Positions 11,320 to 22,611 of a DNA stretch of 64,000 nt are shown piece after piece. The notes under the pieces are model-generated. The model saw nothing but the letters and a program-made list of their open reading frames with translations, was not told the origin of the DNA and did no database searches. The position numbers and the translations under genes are program-made. The stretch is from the NCBI GenBank assembly GCA_963682025.1, contig OY821519.1, forward strand, positions 10,118,668 through 10,182,667, written 5' to 3'. The stretch's first letter is position 1. Each line of letters starts with the position of its first letter. This DNA is from Cordilura impudica. Lineage: Eukaryota > Arthropoda > Insecta > Diptera > Scathophagidae.

Positions 11320-11765
11320 AACTAATTGTATATAGAAAATAAGTATAAACCAAATTTGAGTGGCATTCTTAGTTATTTTTTTGTCTGCCTATAAAAGTTC
11401 ATATCGGAAAATGAACCGATACTGACCATATTTGGTAAATGCACTTATTTTTTTCAAAAACACATACAAACCAAATCTGAGATAAATCTGTGCAATATTT
11501 GTACAGATTTAGGTGAAGATCGGTAAGCAACTTTATATGATGGCTATGACTAAAAATGATCATAGAGCTTTTATATTAGGACTATTGGTTAATGGGCGTA
11601 AAGAATGCACAGAAGCCAAATTTTATCAGGATATAGGTGATAATTTGCTTTTTTTTTAATTTAGGTCGACCTCTCAGGTATTATTTGTATGGGGACTAGA
11701 TCTCAACATGCACTTATATACACAAATTTCGACAGTACACGTTCAAAAGCTTATATACCAAATTT
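11320..11765 (-). mobile_element. INE-like (GTCY) repeat, copy a, part 1
   Basis: On the minus strand this is the 3' half of the INE-1/DINE-like family seen complete at 33353-34096. It shares the AACTAATTG/TATAGAAAAT block, AACCAAATTTGAGTGGCATT and the GGGGACTAGATCTCAACATG block. The repeat stops at about 11765 and its remaining end appears at 12685, so another sequence (11766-12684) has been inserted. Confidence 0.6.
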
Positions 11766-12684
11766 AACCAACTTTTCACTTTGCACTTATAAAATTTTTC
11801 GTCAATTTGCAAAACTTTATATTCCTCAGAACTATAATATTTGATAAGTGATAAGTTGAAATTGATAAGTGTAATTTGCAAAGTCTTTGCAATTTTTATA
11901 TTCTCTTTGCAATGTCTGTCTTGTGCAAAGTGCAAAGTTAATATTGAAAAGTGTAATCTGCAAAGACTTTGCAAATAATTATGCTGTTCCGTTCCACAAA
12001 AAACTGTTAATTCTATTTTTCCACAGTAAATTTTTATAAGTATGTCATAACTGGTGAAGCTTTCGAATGTTTAGACGTGATTTTTGTTCGACGATAATGA
12101 AGACGTGGTTATAGCAAGAAATTATAGAGACCGAATTAATTTTTCGGGACTACAAAACTTTAATTTTAAAGAGTGCTTGCGATCAAATCAAATCCAAGTT
12201 AATATACCTGTCTCTAGCATATAGTCAATGTATTTTGGACCGATGTCATTTGCAGGGAATGTACTTTTTTCGAAACTTCCTCCCAGTTTATCTTAAATAT
12301 GTTCGAAATATTTACAATAGTTTTATAAAAAAAATACTTTATTGCTTTGAAATCTAGCAAATAACATATCTTTTTTTTCTTTAATCACATGTAACATTGC
12401 AATTCTTTTTTTTTCATTTTTATTTTGCACCTCAATATAAGAAGCTCTATTTAGCAATGCAAAGTGAAAAGTGATAAGACAAAATGCAAATACGATTAAA
12501 TGCATTGTGAAACAGTTTGTACACTCACTTTGCAGGAGAAAGCAAAGACTTGCAAAGAGTGTAAAGACTTTGCAAAGAGTGGAACAAAGAATATTGTGAA
12601 ACAGAAACACTTATCGCTTTGCGAAAAAATGCAATTTGATAAGTGTAAATTAAAAAGCTGATAAGTTGTTTTGCGGATTGGGCC
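11766..12684. mobile_element. Insertion with inverted AT-rich ends inside INE-like repeat
   Basis: The segment splits the INE-like repeat. Its left end reads CAACTTTTCACTTTGCACTTAT. The reverse complement of its right end reads CAACTTATCAGC, TTTACACTTATC and so on, an imperfect inverted repeat. The motifs CTTTGCAAAG, GATAAGTG and GTGCAAAG recur many times inside on both strands. No transposase is seen. This suggests a foldback-like or MITE-like unit with repetitive arms. Confidence 0.5.
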
Positions 12685-12800
12685 CTGGTGTACATGGAAC
12701 CACAGACGGGCGGACGGATGGTCAGGCGTCGCTAATTCGATTCAGAATGTGATTCTAGGTCAATCGGTGTAATAAAAGATGGGTCTAGGTCAGTATTTTT
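12685..12800 (-). mobile_element. INE-like (GTCY) repeat, copy a, part 2
   Basis: This part carries the diagnostic purine-strand tract ACAGACGGGCGGACGGATGG and the ATTCGATTCAGAATGTGATT and AAAAGATGGGTCTAGGTCAG blocks. It is the 5' part of the same repeat read on the minus strand. Confidence 0.6.
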
Positions 12801-13032
12801 GGCAGTTATATAATTATACATTCAAATTTTGAAGGTAAACGATATTCGAATTCATTGGTTCTGGAAAATTTAAAAAAACTGCTTTCAATTCATAAAAAAA
12901 ATGGAGATAAACTAAAACGACAGCGCTCAAATATTGTAAATTTCGAAAGCAAATGTTAAAGGGAAAAATTTTATATTAATAATTGTGTGGTAGATGCAAC
13001 CCCTATTAAGGAAATCGATTAGTGCTTCTAAC

Positions 13033-13990
13033 TTCACATATGACCCCAAGCTTATAAAAGACAATTTATTTAAAAAGTTCAAATATTTTGTAAGTGCTGT
13101 TGAATTTTTTAAAGCGTTACTTAAAATATTATAACCGTATGTGTAGATCTTCCGTCCCCAAAATTTCGGAGGATAAGTATTCCACCGAATAGTTAAAAAA
13201 AGCAATAAAAAAATTATTAAATGTGTGTTTTTCATAATATCGGTCATATGTGACCCCAAGTCCAGAAGGGTTAATGCGCTGATATTTTTTTTTTCCGAAG
13301 TCCTAGGCTATTAAGATAAAGTATAGCATTTAAAAGTAGAAAAGTGATTAATTTTTGATAAAGAGTATTTAGAAAGAGTACATTTACTGAATATTACACA
13401 AAAATCTAATTTTTCTCGAAATCCGCAAAAAAATCCTTGTAAAAAAAATTCTGGCAGAGGAAGTTACTTCAAAACTCACACACTTAATCTCTAGCATAGT
13501 TTTAATAAAACCTATGGTGCCAGATCCATTTTTTTTTTTAAATTTTGTTTAAGAAATTTTTTTTAAATTTAAAAAAAGAGTTTTCAAACTTTTATCAAAA
13601 AAGTTTTCCATTTTTGGTCTCATTGCGCAATAGGTTAGCAGCGTGGTAATAAAACAATACTTCATGTCTGAGTACTTATAGGTATAGGGACAAAAAAAAT
13701 GATGACTTTAATTAATTTCTTAAAGTTGAAAAAATTTCCGTCAAATTTCATGACCTAGCGTTTTTTTTTTTTTTTTTGGCATAAAAGTGGTCTGGGGCAT
13801 TTGCTATTTTTTGGCGAGTTTTCTGTCGATTTTGAAGCTATATAGCTTTTTGAAAAGATAATTTAGCACTGATATCGATTCATGTAACAACTTGTCGAAA
13901 AAATTGAACTGTAGAATAAAATTAACAAAAATGTGAAAAAAGTCATATTTTACCCATATAAACATTTCGGGAAATTTTGGTACTTTGCCA
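13033..13990 (+). repeat. Modular repeat R3, copy 1
   Basis: Block 1 (about 13033-13255) runs from CATATGACCCCAAGCTT to GGTCATATGTGACCCCAAG. Block 2 (about 13256-13990) contains AGGCTATTAAGATAAAGTAT, TTTACTGAATATT, CACACACTTAATCTCTA and GTGGTCTGGGGCATT. Copies 2 (36885-37760) and 3 (39960-41000, reversed) have the same two blocks, but with block 1 in the opposite orientation relative to block 2. No coding sequence is seen. Confidence 0.75.
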
Positions 13991-14395
13991 GAAGGCACCA
14001 TCGCACTGCTTCTGAAATTTTGATTTCATTTGCCAAAAGTCAAATTGTTTTTGTCACCGATTTTTAAAATGTTAACGCCTTTTTATACCTAATATATCCA
14101 GATTAAAGTAGCCAAAAAAAAAAATTAGGGTAAACTGTTGCCAATTGTGGGCGTGGCATGCTGTCAAACTCAACTGTTTTTTTTATTTTCATAAAAAGGT
14201 GATTTTTTTTGTTTTTTATCAAAAATAATTGGTTACTACTCGCAAGCTATCATCGATAATGACATGCGCTCTTTTTTATAATGGTGGCAGGATCGTAGTC
14301 TTTAGTTGTTGTAAGTGGTTACAGCACTACCGTTTAATATTAGGGGTGTTATGAAATATATATTAAACTACTATGTTTTTGTCAAATTTCAACTT
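13991..14395. other. Unassigned spacer
   Basis: AT-rich, with no gene recognised. It separates modular repeat R3 from repeat copy B. Confidence 0.4.
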
Positions 14396-15850
14396 TAGTG
14401 GTATAGAACTTCTAGGAAACTTCTAGAAAAAAGAAACGTGTACCACCCAGAGAAAGGTGAAAGTGTCCTCTTTAAACCTATATATACTTTTGCACCCGTG
14501 ACGACCCGTGGGTAGAACACTTTTTTCATTTTAATGAGCAGCCCTATAAGTATACAATGTACTTAGCCATGTGCTTTTGTAAATTCTTTTTTAAAAATGG
14601 GGATGTGATGGTTCTTCCGGACAAAAACAATACAAATAAGTAATATATGAAAATATTTCGGACTCAGATGTGTCCATGGCATCACTTGTACCATTGCGAT
14701 TGATAAAGAATGTGGAAGATTCAGGGCCTTCGACTAGTACAACGCAAACAAAGGATATTTGGAAATACGAGACACCATCTTCTACGAAATACTGCAGGCC
14801 CATCAAATTTGAAATCTAAAAAGAAACTCATGATGCCATTGTCCAAGAAGTTACTGATATCAAGGCCCAAATTGCAACACTACAGCCATCAAAATTACAG
14901 TTAGATGGGCAGCAAATTGAAGTAAGCTACCGATTAATGCTGCCAATGATATAGGGAAAAGTTGGCCAGACTTTGACTAACACGAGGGCTGCATCCAGCT
15001 GCATCATATGCCAAGCAACGTCAAGCCAAATAAACCAAGTCTCAACAAAATTATTAGATAATGCCGATACATATAAATTTGGATTATCTTCTTTTTAGAT
15101 CCTGAAACAGCGTCTGAAATAACAGGAGTAGATTTAAAATAATCCTAGAAGTACTTGTGTGCAATGAAGAAATTGCCCGTAGAAAATTTGGAGATTATGC
15201 TAAGGAAACTGCAAATATATATACAACCAAGTACCCATGTAGAAACATGTATGCAACAGTTCACAAGATCTATCAGAGGAGGCTCAGCAGAAAAGGAATA
15301 AGGATTACAGATTTTATAGAGAACGTAATACTAGAAAAATTTCACAAAATTCCACTAATGAAGATCTTTTTAATATACTACTAGCAGCGTCCGATCCATT
15401 CATCTCCAGTATTCGAAATCAATGGAAATTGGAACACCGGGATTTAGATGAAGAAGTCAAAAAACCACAAAAGAACAGAAATAACACAGAACAAAATATG
15501 GAATATTTGCAATCAATATTTGAGTCAAATGAATAATAATTATAATTGCCTTTCATTGTTATTTAAGTACGACAAACATAGTATTAGTAAAAAACAATAA
15601 TAAACAGAACCACCCATTGTGACAAATGCTTTAAATTCTATTGCAGTTTTAGTTTTTAAAAGGTTTTTTAAAATTATCAAATTTAACAGCAAAAAATAAT
15701 AAATTTTTCTGTAGTAATAGCAAGATTTTTAGAAATTATTATAAACGTTTTTTTTTTTAAGTGTAAATATTCTTTGAGTGTAAACAAATTTGCAAATTTG
15801 ACAACAAAAAATTTTTAATTTTTCAGTAATAGCAAAATCTCCAGTTGATT
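14396..15850 (+). repeat. Dispersed repeat copy B (uninterrupted)
   Basis: It is colinear with 1-1294 plus 4190-4390, and carries the decayed transposase at 14598-15536. Where copy A has the Helitron, copy B runs on from TTGCAGTTTTAG straight to AAAATTATCAAATTTAACAG near 15665. It therefore acts as an empty-site counterpart, although about 100 bp of the copy A flank is absent here. Confidence 0.75.
14598..15536 (+). pseudogene. Decayed RAG1/Transib-like transposase, copy B
   Basis: The best pieces are GPSTSTTQTKDIW (about 14726), QLDGQQIEVSY (about 14900), GQTLTNTRAASSCIICQATS with a CxxC pair (about 14960-15020) and DTYKFGLSS (about 15070). After an abrupt junction comes DPETASEITGVDLK (about 15100). 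Next are KYPCRNMYATVHKI and then, in the +1 frame from 15273, SEEAQQKRNKDYR, NTRKIS, NEDLFNILLAASDP (ISS to 15410). It ends at TAA 15534-15536. This matches, as I recall it, the C-terminal half of an arthropod family that parallels the RAG1/Transib core. Segments are missing between FGLSS and DPETA and between VHKI and SEEAQ, at the same places as in copy A. Stops and frameshifts mean it is dead. Confidence 0.65.
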
Positions 15851-17540
15851 TTACTATTTTTTTTCTAGTGTAAAAATTTTTTGAGTGTAACATTAAAAAA
15901 TCCCATTACTACAAAAAATTAATTAAAATTATTATTAAAATCCAAATATTAAATTTTTTAATAAATAAAAAAATAATAAACAAATATTTCACTCTAAAAG
16001 TTAAAAAAAACAAAAGTTCAACTTTGACCTAGAATTCCTTAAAAATTCCTCAATCAATTTTAATGTAAATAAAAATGAGTCAAGCTAATATATATCCATT
16101 AAAAAAAAATCACTTAAATATTTTGATCGGTTCAAAAGTTACAGAATTTTGGATCGAGCTAAAAATAGAAGACCGCATATATTTTTGACGGCGCATATAT
16201 ATCAATTTAAAAAAATTTTTACGGCAAGTCTTATATTTTGTTCCCTAGAAACGAAGTCGTTTAATGTTCCTGACTTCAGGGAATACAAATCTCACACTAC
16301 ATTGTACCCATCCGCTATGACATACGTAATATGATTGTTATATATCTCTTTGTTGAAGTTTCATATACAAATCTTAGGCCCCTTTAACTTTGTATTCCAG
16401 AAAGGAACAAAGTTTCCATATGACGAAAGCGGAAACCGCTAGATTGGCTGAAGATATTATAAACAATCCGCATATATAAACATTATGAGATTTTACCTCC
16501 ATATTTCCAAATGAAACAAAAAATATAGTTTTTCGAATTTATTTTGAAAATCCAGATTTCAAATTTTAGTTTAATTTAAGTTCAAATAAAATTGTCAGTC
16601 TAAATGTTTAAGCACATATTTTGAATCTTTCGACTTTAAATGTATGCAAGAAAAGTAAGTGTCAACCCCCATGACAGATAAACTAAAAAACATGCTTACT
16701 TACAGATTTTCTTACATTGCTGAGGCATGTTATACATATACGCGCATTCTTTATAAGCGAAAGTTGTTAAAAAAAAAAAATGTTAATATATATGTATATA
16801 TGCATATGAATGTACGTATTTACTATATATGTAAGGATATAAATATGTAGAAATCGATATGTGACACAAGCATCCTCTTACATGGTTACCAAACGCACAC
16901 ATTCAAGAAAATATTTGAAAATATTTACAATAGTTTAAGTATGAAGGATAAGAAGGTTCGAACATATGGTTTGTTGGCCATACACCCAACCATTTTAAAA
17001 CTGACTGCTGCTACACTGCTCCACAGCACAACAACATCTACATAGCAAATAAAATGAAGAAAATGTGTTCATTCTTGTTGCTTTCAATACGACAGGACAT
17101 GGAAATAAGAAAAAGTTTTATGTGACTGGATTTTTTTATTATAATTTTTTTCTTTTCTATTCTTTACAAAATACCAAAAAAGTTATACTTATACTTATAT
17201 ACTTATACTTTAAGGAATGTTATTTTTTGCTCATTTTTTTTACTCAATATTGGAATGGTGGTCATTTACAAAGTTAAATATACATATGCTTTTTTTTTCA
17301 GTGACCTTTAAAAAAGGTTAAACATATCTTTTTTCTAGATTTTCAAAAATTGGCTTAATTTAGAAAAATGTTTAGTTTTAAGATAATAGCAGTCAAATAA
17401 TGCATAGATCATCTTATAAGCCGTTTATTTTCTTAATAGTTTTCAGTTGTTTACCTGTTGTCTTAGAAATTTGTTGTATTTTTTTAAAAACAATTTAGTT
17501 TTTTTACACCTTAAACAATAGTTTAGTATAATCTCAGGAC
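15851..17540. other. AT-rich stretch without recognised gene
   Basis: It contains microsatellite-like TATATGTATATATG DNA near 16790-16850 and several A runs. The short ORFs at 16149, 16659 and 17065 have no recognisable domain. The phrase TTCAAAAGTTACAGAATTTTGG at 16130 recurs at 4355, so part may still belong to the dispersed repeat family. Confidence 0.45.
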
Positions 17541-17670
17541 TTAAATTTATTTATTTATTTACTTATTTTATTTATTTATTGATATCCTGTACAACAAGAC
17601 CAAGTATTTTAATTATAGTGCAGGATTAAATGTGGATGAGGGGTTCACAATCTCAAAAATTTTATATATA

Positions 17671-18036
17671 TCTATAATATTAATAGGCTAGGCGATTTTT
17701 TTCTACCGTTTTATCCCGATTCTAACCAAACGTATATCATTTGAAAGATATTACTTTTTAGCTGCTCACCAGATTTAGAGATCTTTAAATTTTCATATAT
17801 ATATTTTTTTTTTTAAAGTAAAAAGCATTTAAAGTTGCTACCAACACCTACATAAAATTATGCATATGCTATGTGTGTGTTTATTAATATTGTTAATCTG
17901 TTTGTTAGTGAATTTGTTATCTTCATTCATAATACATAATAATACACCAAAAAAGTGTTAGTTTCTGAATTGGCTAAGTTGAAAAATATAGTTGACTATA
18001 AATTGCACTCGAATTTCGAGCGCTGGAATCTGCTAG
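17671..18036 (+). mobile_element. Mini-Helitron family H, copy H2
   Basis: It starts TCTATAATATTAATAGG after A and ends GGAATCTGCTAG before T. The CTCGA-ATT-TCGAG hairpin sits just upstream of the end. It is nested in the 3' region of a minus-strand LINE, so it is younger than that LINE. Confidence 0.75.
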
Positions 18037-18179
18037 TAGTAATAATAGTAATAAAGTTTATATAATGAATAAGTTTAATTATTTACAAACAAAAATAGCT
18101 TAGATACAAAAAAATAAAAATAAAAAAATTACACATCACAGAAAATAGATTATGGATATTGGTTAAGTGAAAAAATTAA

Positions 18180-18960
18180 ACAAAAAAGTTTTAAAATGCT
18201 TTGCATTGCTATTAAACTGTTGGTCATGTGGAATTGTATTCCAAAGACGAGCGGAATGGATAAATAACGGTCATTCCGAAACTAAATGTCGATGTCTTGG
18301 TACAATGATTAGTTTGCCCCTATTCGATCTTACAAACTGAATTTTGGCATATATATATTGCAGGGTTTTTGTATTAGTACTCTTATCTTAAGTTTTCAAA
18401 AGATACTCCATATAAATTTTTACGAAAGTAGACATGTGGTCGTATTTTCTTAACCCGTAACTATACCTAATGATGTTATTGTATAAAACATTAAGCTTGT
18501 TTCTTCTTATAGAGTCACAACTGGAAAAGAGTTCACAAGCATAGGTCCCGGAAAAAGATAGGTCTTTGCCACAAGTATCCTAACTCTTAAGGGTGTAAAC
18601 ACCTGAGTTGCCCAAAGCGTTTTTAATTTCACATATATTTGACATGATCACACCAGGTTAAATCTTTGTTGAAGACTAATCGAAGATTTTTCCCTGATTA
18701 TACAATTTTAATTTTCTGATCATTTAAAAGGACTTCAGGTTCGATCTGCAGGGTTATGGTTCCTTTGTGTATCACCAAGCATTTTGATTTTTTAGGTCTC
18801 ATACATAAGCCATTAGCAGTAGCAACGATACAGATATGGTGTCCAGATCTTGGTGTCCAGATCTTGGTTCAGTTTTCCCACGCTTGTTGCGTTGATTGAA
18901 TTAACTGAGCCACTTAGGTACAACTGTACATCATCCGCATACATATCGCACATGTACCTC
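18180..18960 (-). pseudogene. LINE reverse transcriptase, C-terminal remnant
   Basis: The minus strand begins with MYADDVQLYLSGS (near 18940), the YxDD active-site motif of reverse transcriptase. It continues through a degenerate thumb region to a C-terminus reading LWNTIPHDQQF near 18230, a pattern typical of several insect LINE clades. Stops and frameshifts are frequent. Endonuclease and most of the fingers/palm are absent. Clade not assigned. Confidence 0.65.
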
Positions 18961-18965
18961 TAAAG

Positions 18966-19800
18966 TGAGTCAACGCAAAATAATTGAAGACCGAATCCTT
19001 CTGCGGGCATTTCACAAAAATGTCCAACTAAAGCCTAGATCTGCTGCAAATCAATGGAATCAGTCGGCCAAGAATCCAATCAGTGAGCATAGTGTTCGGC
19101 GACGAAGATTTTAAAACACACAAAGCAAGAACATACCTCCATATCATATGTGAACAAGCTGAAAAGATTGGCCTTCCCAAAGGAGCATCTTCAGAAGCCA
19201 AAAGAGTTTTGGAGCTGCGTTCTATGGACAGATCAAAGCTCCTATGAGTTCAACTGATCAAAACAAAAGATTTTTGTAAGGCTGCCACAGGTACGAAAGC
19301 CAAAAAGTGAGCCATGGTGGAGGCTCTGTCATGTTCTGGGGGTACATTGCGAACAATTGGTTGGGTGACTTGTTTCCCATCGCCGGCTCGATGAACCAGG
19401 GCCAATAGTTGAACACCCTAAATGATAACGCTTTTCCTTCCGGTGACAGGTTTATCGGAGAATCATTTATCCTGCAACAGGACAATGCCCCATGCCACAA
19501 AAGCAGGATGATTTGATATTTGAAGAATGTTGGTGCCACTACTCTGAACTGGCTACCCCAAAGTTCAGACTTGAATACCGTTGAAAACGTATGGTCTCTT
19601 ATCAAACGTAAAAGTATTGGTTATTTACATAAAATCAAAAAAGAGACAATTGGTCACTTCCCTTTGAAATGAGATATCCTCAATGGTCCTTCAAAATTTA
19701 CTGGACTCAGCTCCAAGACGCCTTCAAAAAGTTATTGAAGCCAAAGGGGGTTATACATTTTATTAACTCATAATCAAATTTCTATACATTTGTTAAATAT
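18966..19800 (+). pseudogene. Tc1-type transposase (DD34E-like), broken
   Basis: The conceptual protein starts with a helix-turn-helix region (IIEDRILLRAFHKN.. to SVRRR). The catalytic motifs follow in order: WTDQSSYEF (first Asp at 19231), GGGSVMFWG (about 19315), LQQDNAPCHKS (second Asp at 19481) and WLPQSSDLNTVENVW (Glu at 19583). As read, 33 residues lie between the second Asp and the Glu, close to the 34 expected. Stops (for example within the DNAPCH..YLK segment) and frameshifts inactivate it. The enzyme class inserts at TA. I did not find convincing terminal inverted repeats. Confidence 0.8.
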
Positions 19801-20159
19801 TAAGCTTCTTTTTTTAATAATAATAACTTGTCAAAATACTTATGTCAACACCTCAAAATTACTTTCATTCATTTATTTTTAATTTTTTACGAAAGTAACT
19901 CTATTGAGTTATTTTTTAGTTTATATTAGCAATATCTAAACAGAACAAAAAAAATAATTATATTCTGCAAAGACAACTTAAAACTGAATACAAAAATGCA
20001 TCATTTTGTTTTTGTTAAAATAATTACGTCGACTAGTGTAGACTTCTTTAAAGAAAACTGCTAACATTTTAAGCGTTTAAAAAAATATTATGAAAATTTG
20101 ATCAGTAAAATTTGTAAATAAATTTGTAAATACTTATTTTATTTGCAGTATAACATACT
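19801..20159. other. AT-rich stretch beyond the Tc1 relic
   Basis: No gene is seen. The right end of the Tc1 element may lie here (GTCGACTAGTGTAG near 20030), but no matching left end was found. Confidence 0.4.
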
Positions 20160-20512
20160 CATGAAGCAAATGCTACAAACATAACGACGACAACAATTGC
20201 AATAACTGCATTTACAACATACAAATTAAAAAATTTTATTTAACACCAATAAAAAGAACAGAAAAAATCATATTATAAGAACCTACTCAAGATGTCAGTG
20301 AATCATTTTCACAAATAATCAGCAATCCTGGTGACCTATTTAGGGCGTGAACGTGATTTCCACAAACGGACAGACGGACATCGCAATATTAGCTCCGCTT
20401 GTTATAGGGATCCAGAATATGCATATTTTATGGGGTCCGGATTTTCCTCTAATTAATATAAACAGAATAACAAACTTATGTATAGCTACCGCACACTGGT
20501 GTGGAGGGTTTC
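20160..20512 (+). repeat. Dispersed repeat R2, copy 1
   Basis: It shares CAACGACAACAA-type text, TGTCAGTGAATCATTTTC, GTGATTTCCACA, GACAGACGGACATCGC, GCTTGTTATAGGGATC and a final CACTGGTGTGGAGGG with copies at 24290-24840 and 38500-38815. The GAC(A/G) tract and CACTG..GTGG(A)GGGTAT end resemble INE-1/DINE-like fly repeats, but the interior differs from the INE-like family at 33353. Confidence 0.6.
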
Positions 20513-20911
20513 GTTGCATATTTTCACATTTTTGGCTTTGAATTCATGTTATTGCATATATTCACCAAAACGGTCATTTATTAATATTTTCCGGGAAAAT
20601 CTATTCGAGTCAATAAATTTATGTTAAAATGCCATCGATCTATAGTTGCAAATTTTCGAATATTTTGCTGTAATACATGTTCTTGCATATTTTCATCAAA
20701 ATGTTCAATAATTGAATTTTTTCATAAACATCTATTCGAATCAAGAAATTAACAATAAAATGGTATCGACTTGTTGTAGTTGCATATTTTGCTATAAATG
20801 TATGTTTTTACATATTTTCAACGAAATGGTTATTTATTAAAATTTTTATACAAACGATATTCTTTGCTTAGTTTCTATCTTGTGAAAACATATTGTTGCA
20901 TATTTCCACAG
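20513..20911 (+). repeat. About 130-bp-unit minisatellite
   Basis: Units start with GTTGCA at 20513, 20645, 20779 and 20895, giving periods of 132, 134 and 116 bp. Each carries a variant of CATGTT.TTGCATATTTTCA, CGAAATGGT..TTTATT and TCTATTCGA. The last unit is partial. The array begins directly at the end of repeat R2 copy 1. Confidence 0.75.
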
Positions 20912-21984
20912 TAAATACAAACGATTGAATTTTTATGTTTATCTTTATATTTTGGTATCATTAAAATTAGTTATTACACCTCAATGACTTTTTAGTTGTA
21001 TATATTTTGAATATTAAGTGGAGAGTAATGAAATTGTTTACCATTTTATAACCAAAATACGAGCTCACTAAAAAAGTTTTGCGCAAACGCAATTTGATAG
21101 AACTCTTTAGGCTAATTCTATAGTGATGGACATGCCAGTGATCTTTCTAATCCAATATTATACTCGTACAGTAAAAGTTTTTAATTTTTCATAAAAATAT
21201 ACAAAATTATGCAGACGGACCTGACCAACATATTTACCATTAGAAAAAGTGAGAACGTATTATTGCTATTATTAATTGGGGGCCAAAAACAGTCGTGACA
21301 GACATGACAACAAACAAACATTATATTAGACGAAATTTTGTAAACCACAGAAAAGCTCTGAAGTTATTTGCATGACAAATAAGAAACAGTTGATATAAGA
21401 GCTAGTTTATTAATAAAGCATATAAAAAAACATGAATTCCAAAATAAATTATAGTAAAAAGAAGTTTTTTTGTAATGCGACAGACATGACACTACCTCTA
21501 TTTTCAAAATTACTTAATCACACTTTTCTTTTATTACTGGAACAATAGGGGCTATAAAAATATTCAAAAATACAACTAACAAACTATTGTCATTTTTTCA
21601 TGCCCTTTTCTTTGAAATGGTATCAATAAAAATTATTTAAATTAAAAGCTTAAAATTGACCTTTGCACGGAATTCCTTTACTGACTTTTTTCACTTTCCA
21701 AGGCGCCACATTTCTGTAGCCATAAAAACCATTTGTACAAATATATTTTTAGGCCGAGTGTTAGGGATGTCAGGTAATTTCAATTAAGTTTAAGTCAGTT
21801 TTTTTTAATTTAAAACTTTCAAACTATGTATTTAACTAAAACATTAAAAAAAAAACAAGTAAGAGTGTCAAAATCGGCTGTGCCAAAAAACGAAATATTT
21901 GAAAAAGTAAACAATTTGTTAAACTTAATACCAAATTATATATGATTGTTGTTAAGCTAATTGGGCCTATTATAATAATGTAAA
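20912..21984. other. AT-rich stretch without recognised gene
   Basis: The phrase GTGACAGACATGACA (about 21296) and its variant GCGACAGACATGACA (about 21478) recur, but no structure was worked out. An AAACAAGTAAGAGTG phrase at 21857 echoes the end of the INE-like repeats. Confidence 0.4.
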
Positions 21985-22490
21985 TAAAAAACCTTTTATT
22001 ACATATTTCTCCCAACGTTTCGTCAATTTCTTGTTGACATCTTCAGGGGTTTGTCTATTTTAAAATTATTTCAGCAAATTCTTTGGTTTGATCTGGATTT
22101 TTGTTTATTCCAAGAGTTGGTGTATAGAGCTCTCTCACATTAGTAATTCGCGCTCCAGCGAGGAAAGATCGTTTTCGTCTCTTCTATTATTTCGGATAAA
22201 AGAAAACACGTTTCGGTGTTTGCTTTTTGGTCATCGTGGTTGCTGGTCGGCAGGTTATATACCTATATGCATGCTTTTCCGGTTATATGACATAATTAGT
22301 TATTTAATTTAGTTTAAGTTTTTTGCAAATTAAATAGCTCGCCCTAACCTCCATTGCGAAGGTAATGGTTGTGTAGGGTGGCTATGCGCATTAAATCGTG
22401 GTAATTGGAGATGGCTGTATAGTTTCTTTTAACTGTCCAAATAATTCTTCATTGCGGCCGTATAGGTCGGATTGAGTAACACAATAATTA
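21985..22490 (-). mobile_element. Penelope-like element terminal remnant
   Basis: The block opens with a CCCAACGTTTCG...CATCTTCAGGGG signature, which I know from the terminal repeats of Penelope-like elements. The following 450 bp is less AT-rich than its surroundings and has distinct borders. No reverse transcriptase or GIY-YIG domain is readable, so only an end survives. The orientation is taken from the hammerhead-like core on the minus strand. Confidence 0.5.
22010..22053 (-). ncRNA. Hammerhead-ribozyme-like core
   Basis: On the minus strand the order is CCC, CTGAAGA, a GTCAA-CAAGAAA-TTGAC stem-loop, GAAAC, GTT, GGG. This gives CUGANGA, a 5-bp helix II, GAAA, a minimal ACGU helix III, a U at the expected cleavage site, and CCC/GGG as helix I. 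One extra U separates CTGAAGA from the stem, so the fold is not a perfect hammerhead. Hammerhead motifs are known from Penelope-like terminal repeats. Activity is unproven. Confidence 0.45.
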
Positions 22491-22611
22491 CCAAAAAAAA
22501 AAAAAGCTCTCTCAATTTTTTTTTGTTAAAATATTGCCATATTTTTTTTTACATACAGAATACAATACAAAATCTAACCCAGTGATGCCAAATTTTGATT
22601 TTTTCCATAAC

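Larger units (their letters stand above)
17541..18965 (-). mobile_element. LINE 3' end with nested mini-Helitron
   Basis: On the minus strand the order is a reverse transcriptase fragment (18180-18960), a 3' untranslated region, and a (TAAA)n-like tail at 17541-17580. A mini-Helitron (H2, 17671-18036) lies within the 3' region. The element is truncated at its 5' side next to the Tc1 relic. Confidence 0.65.
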
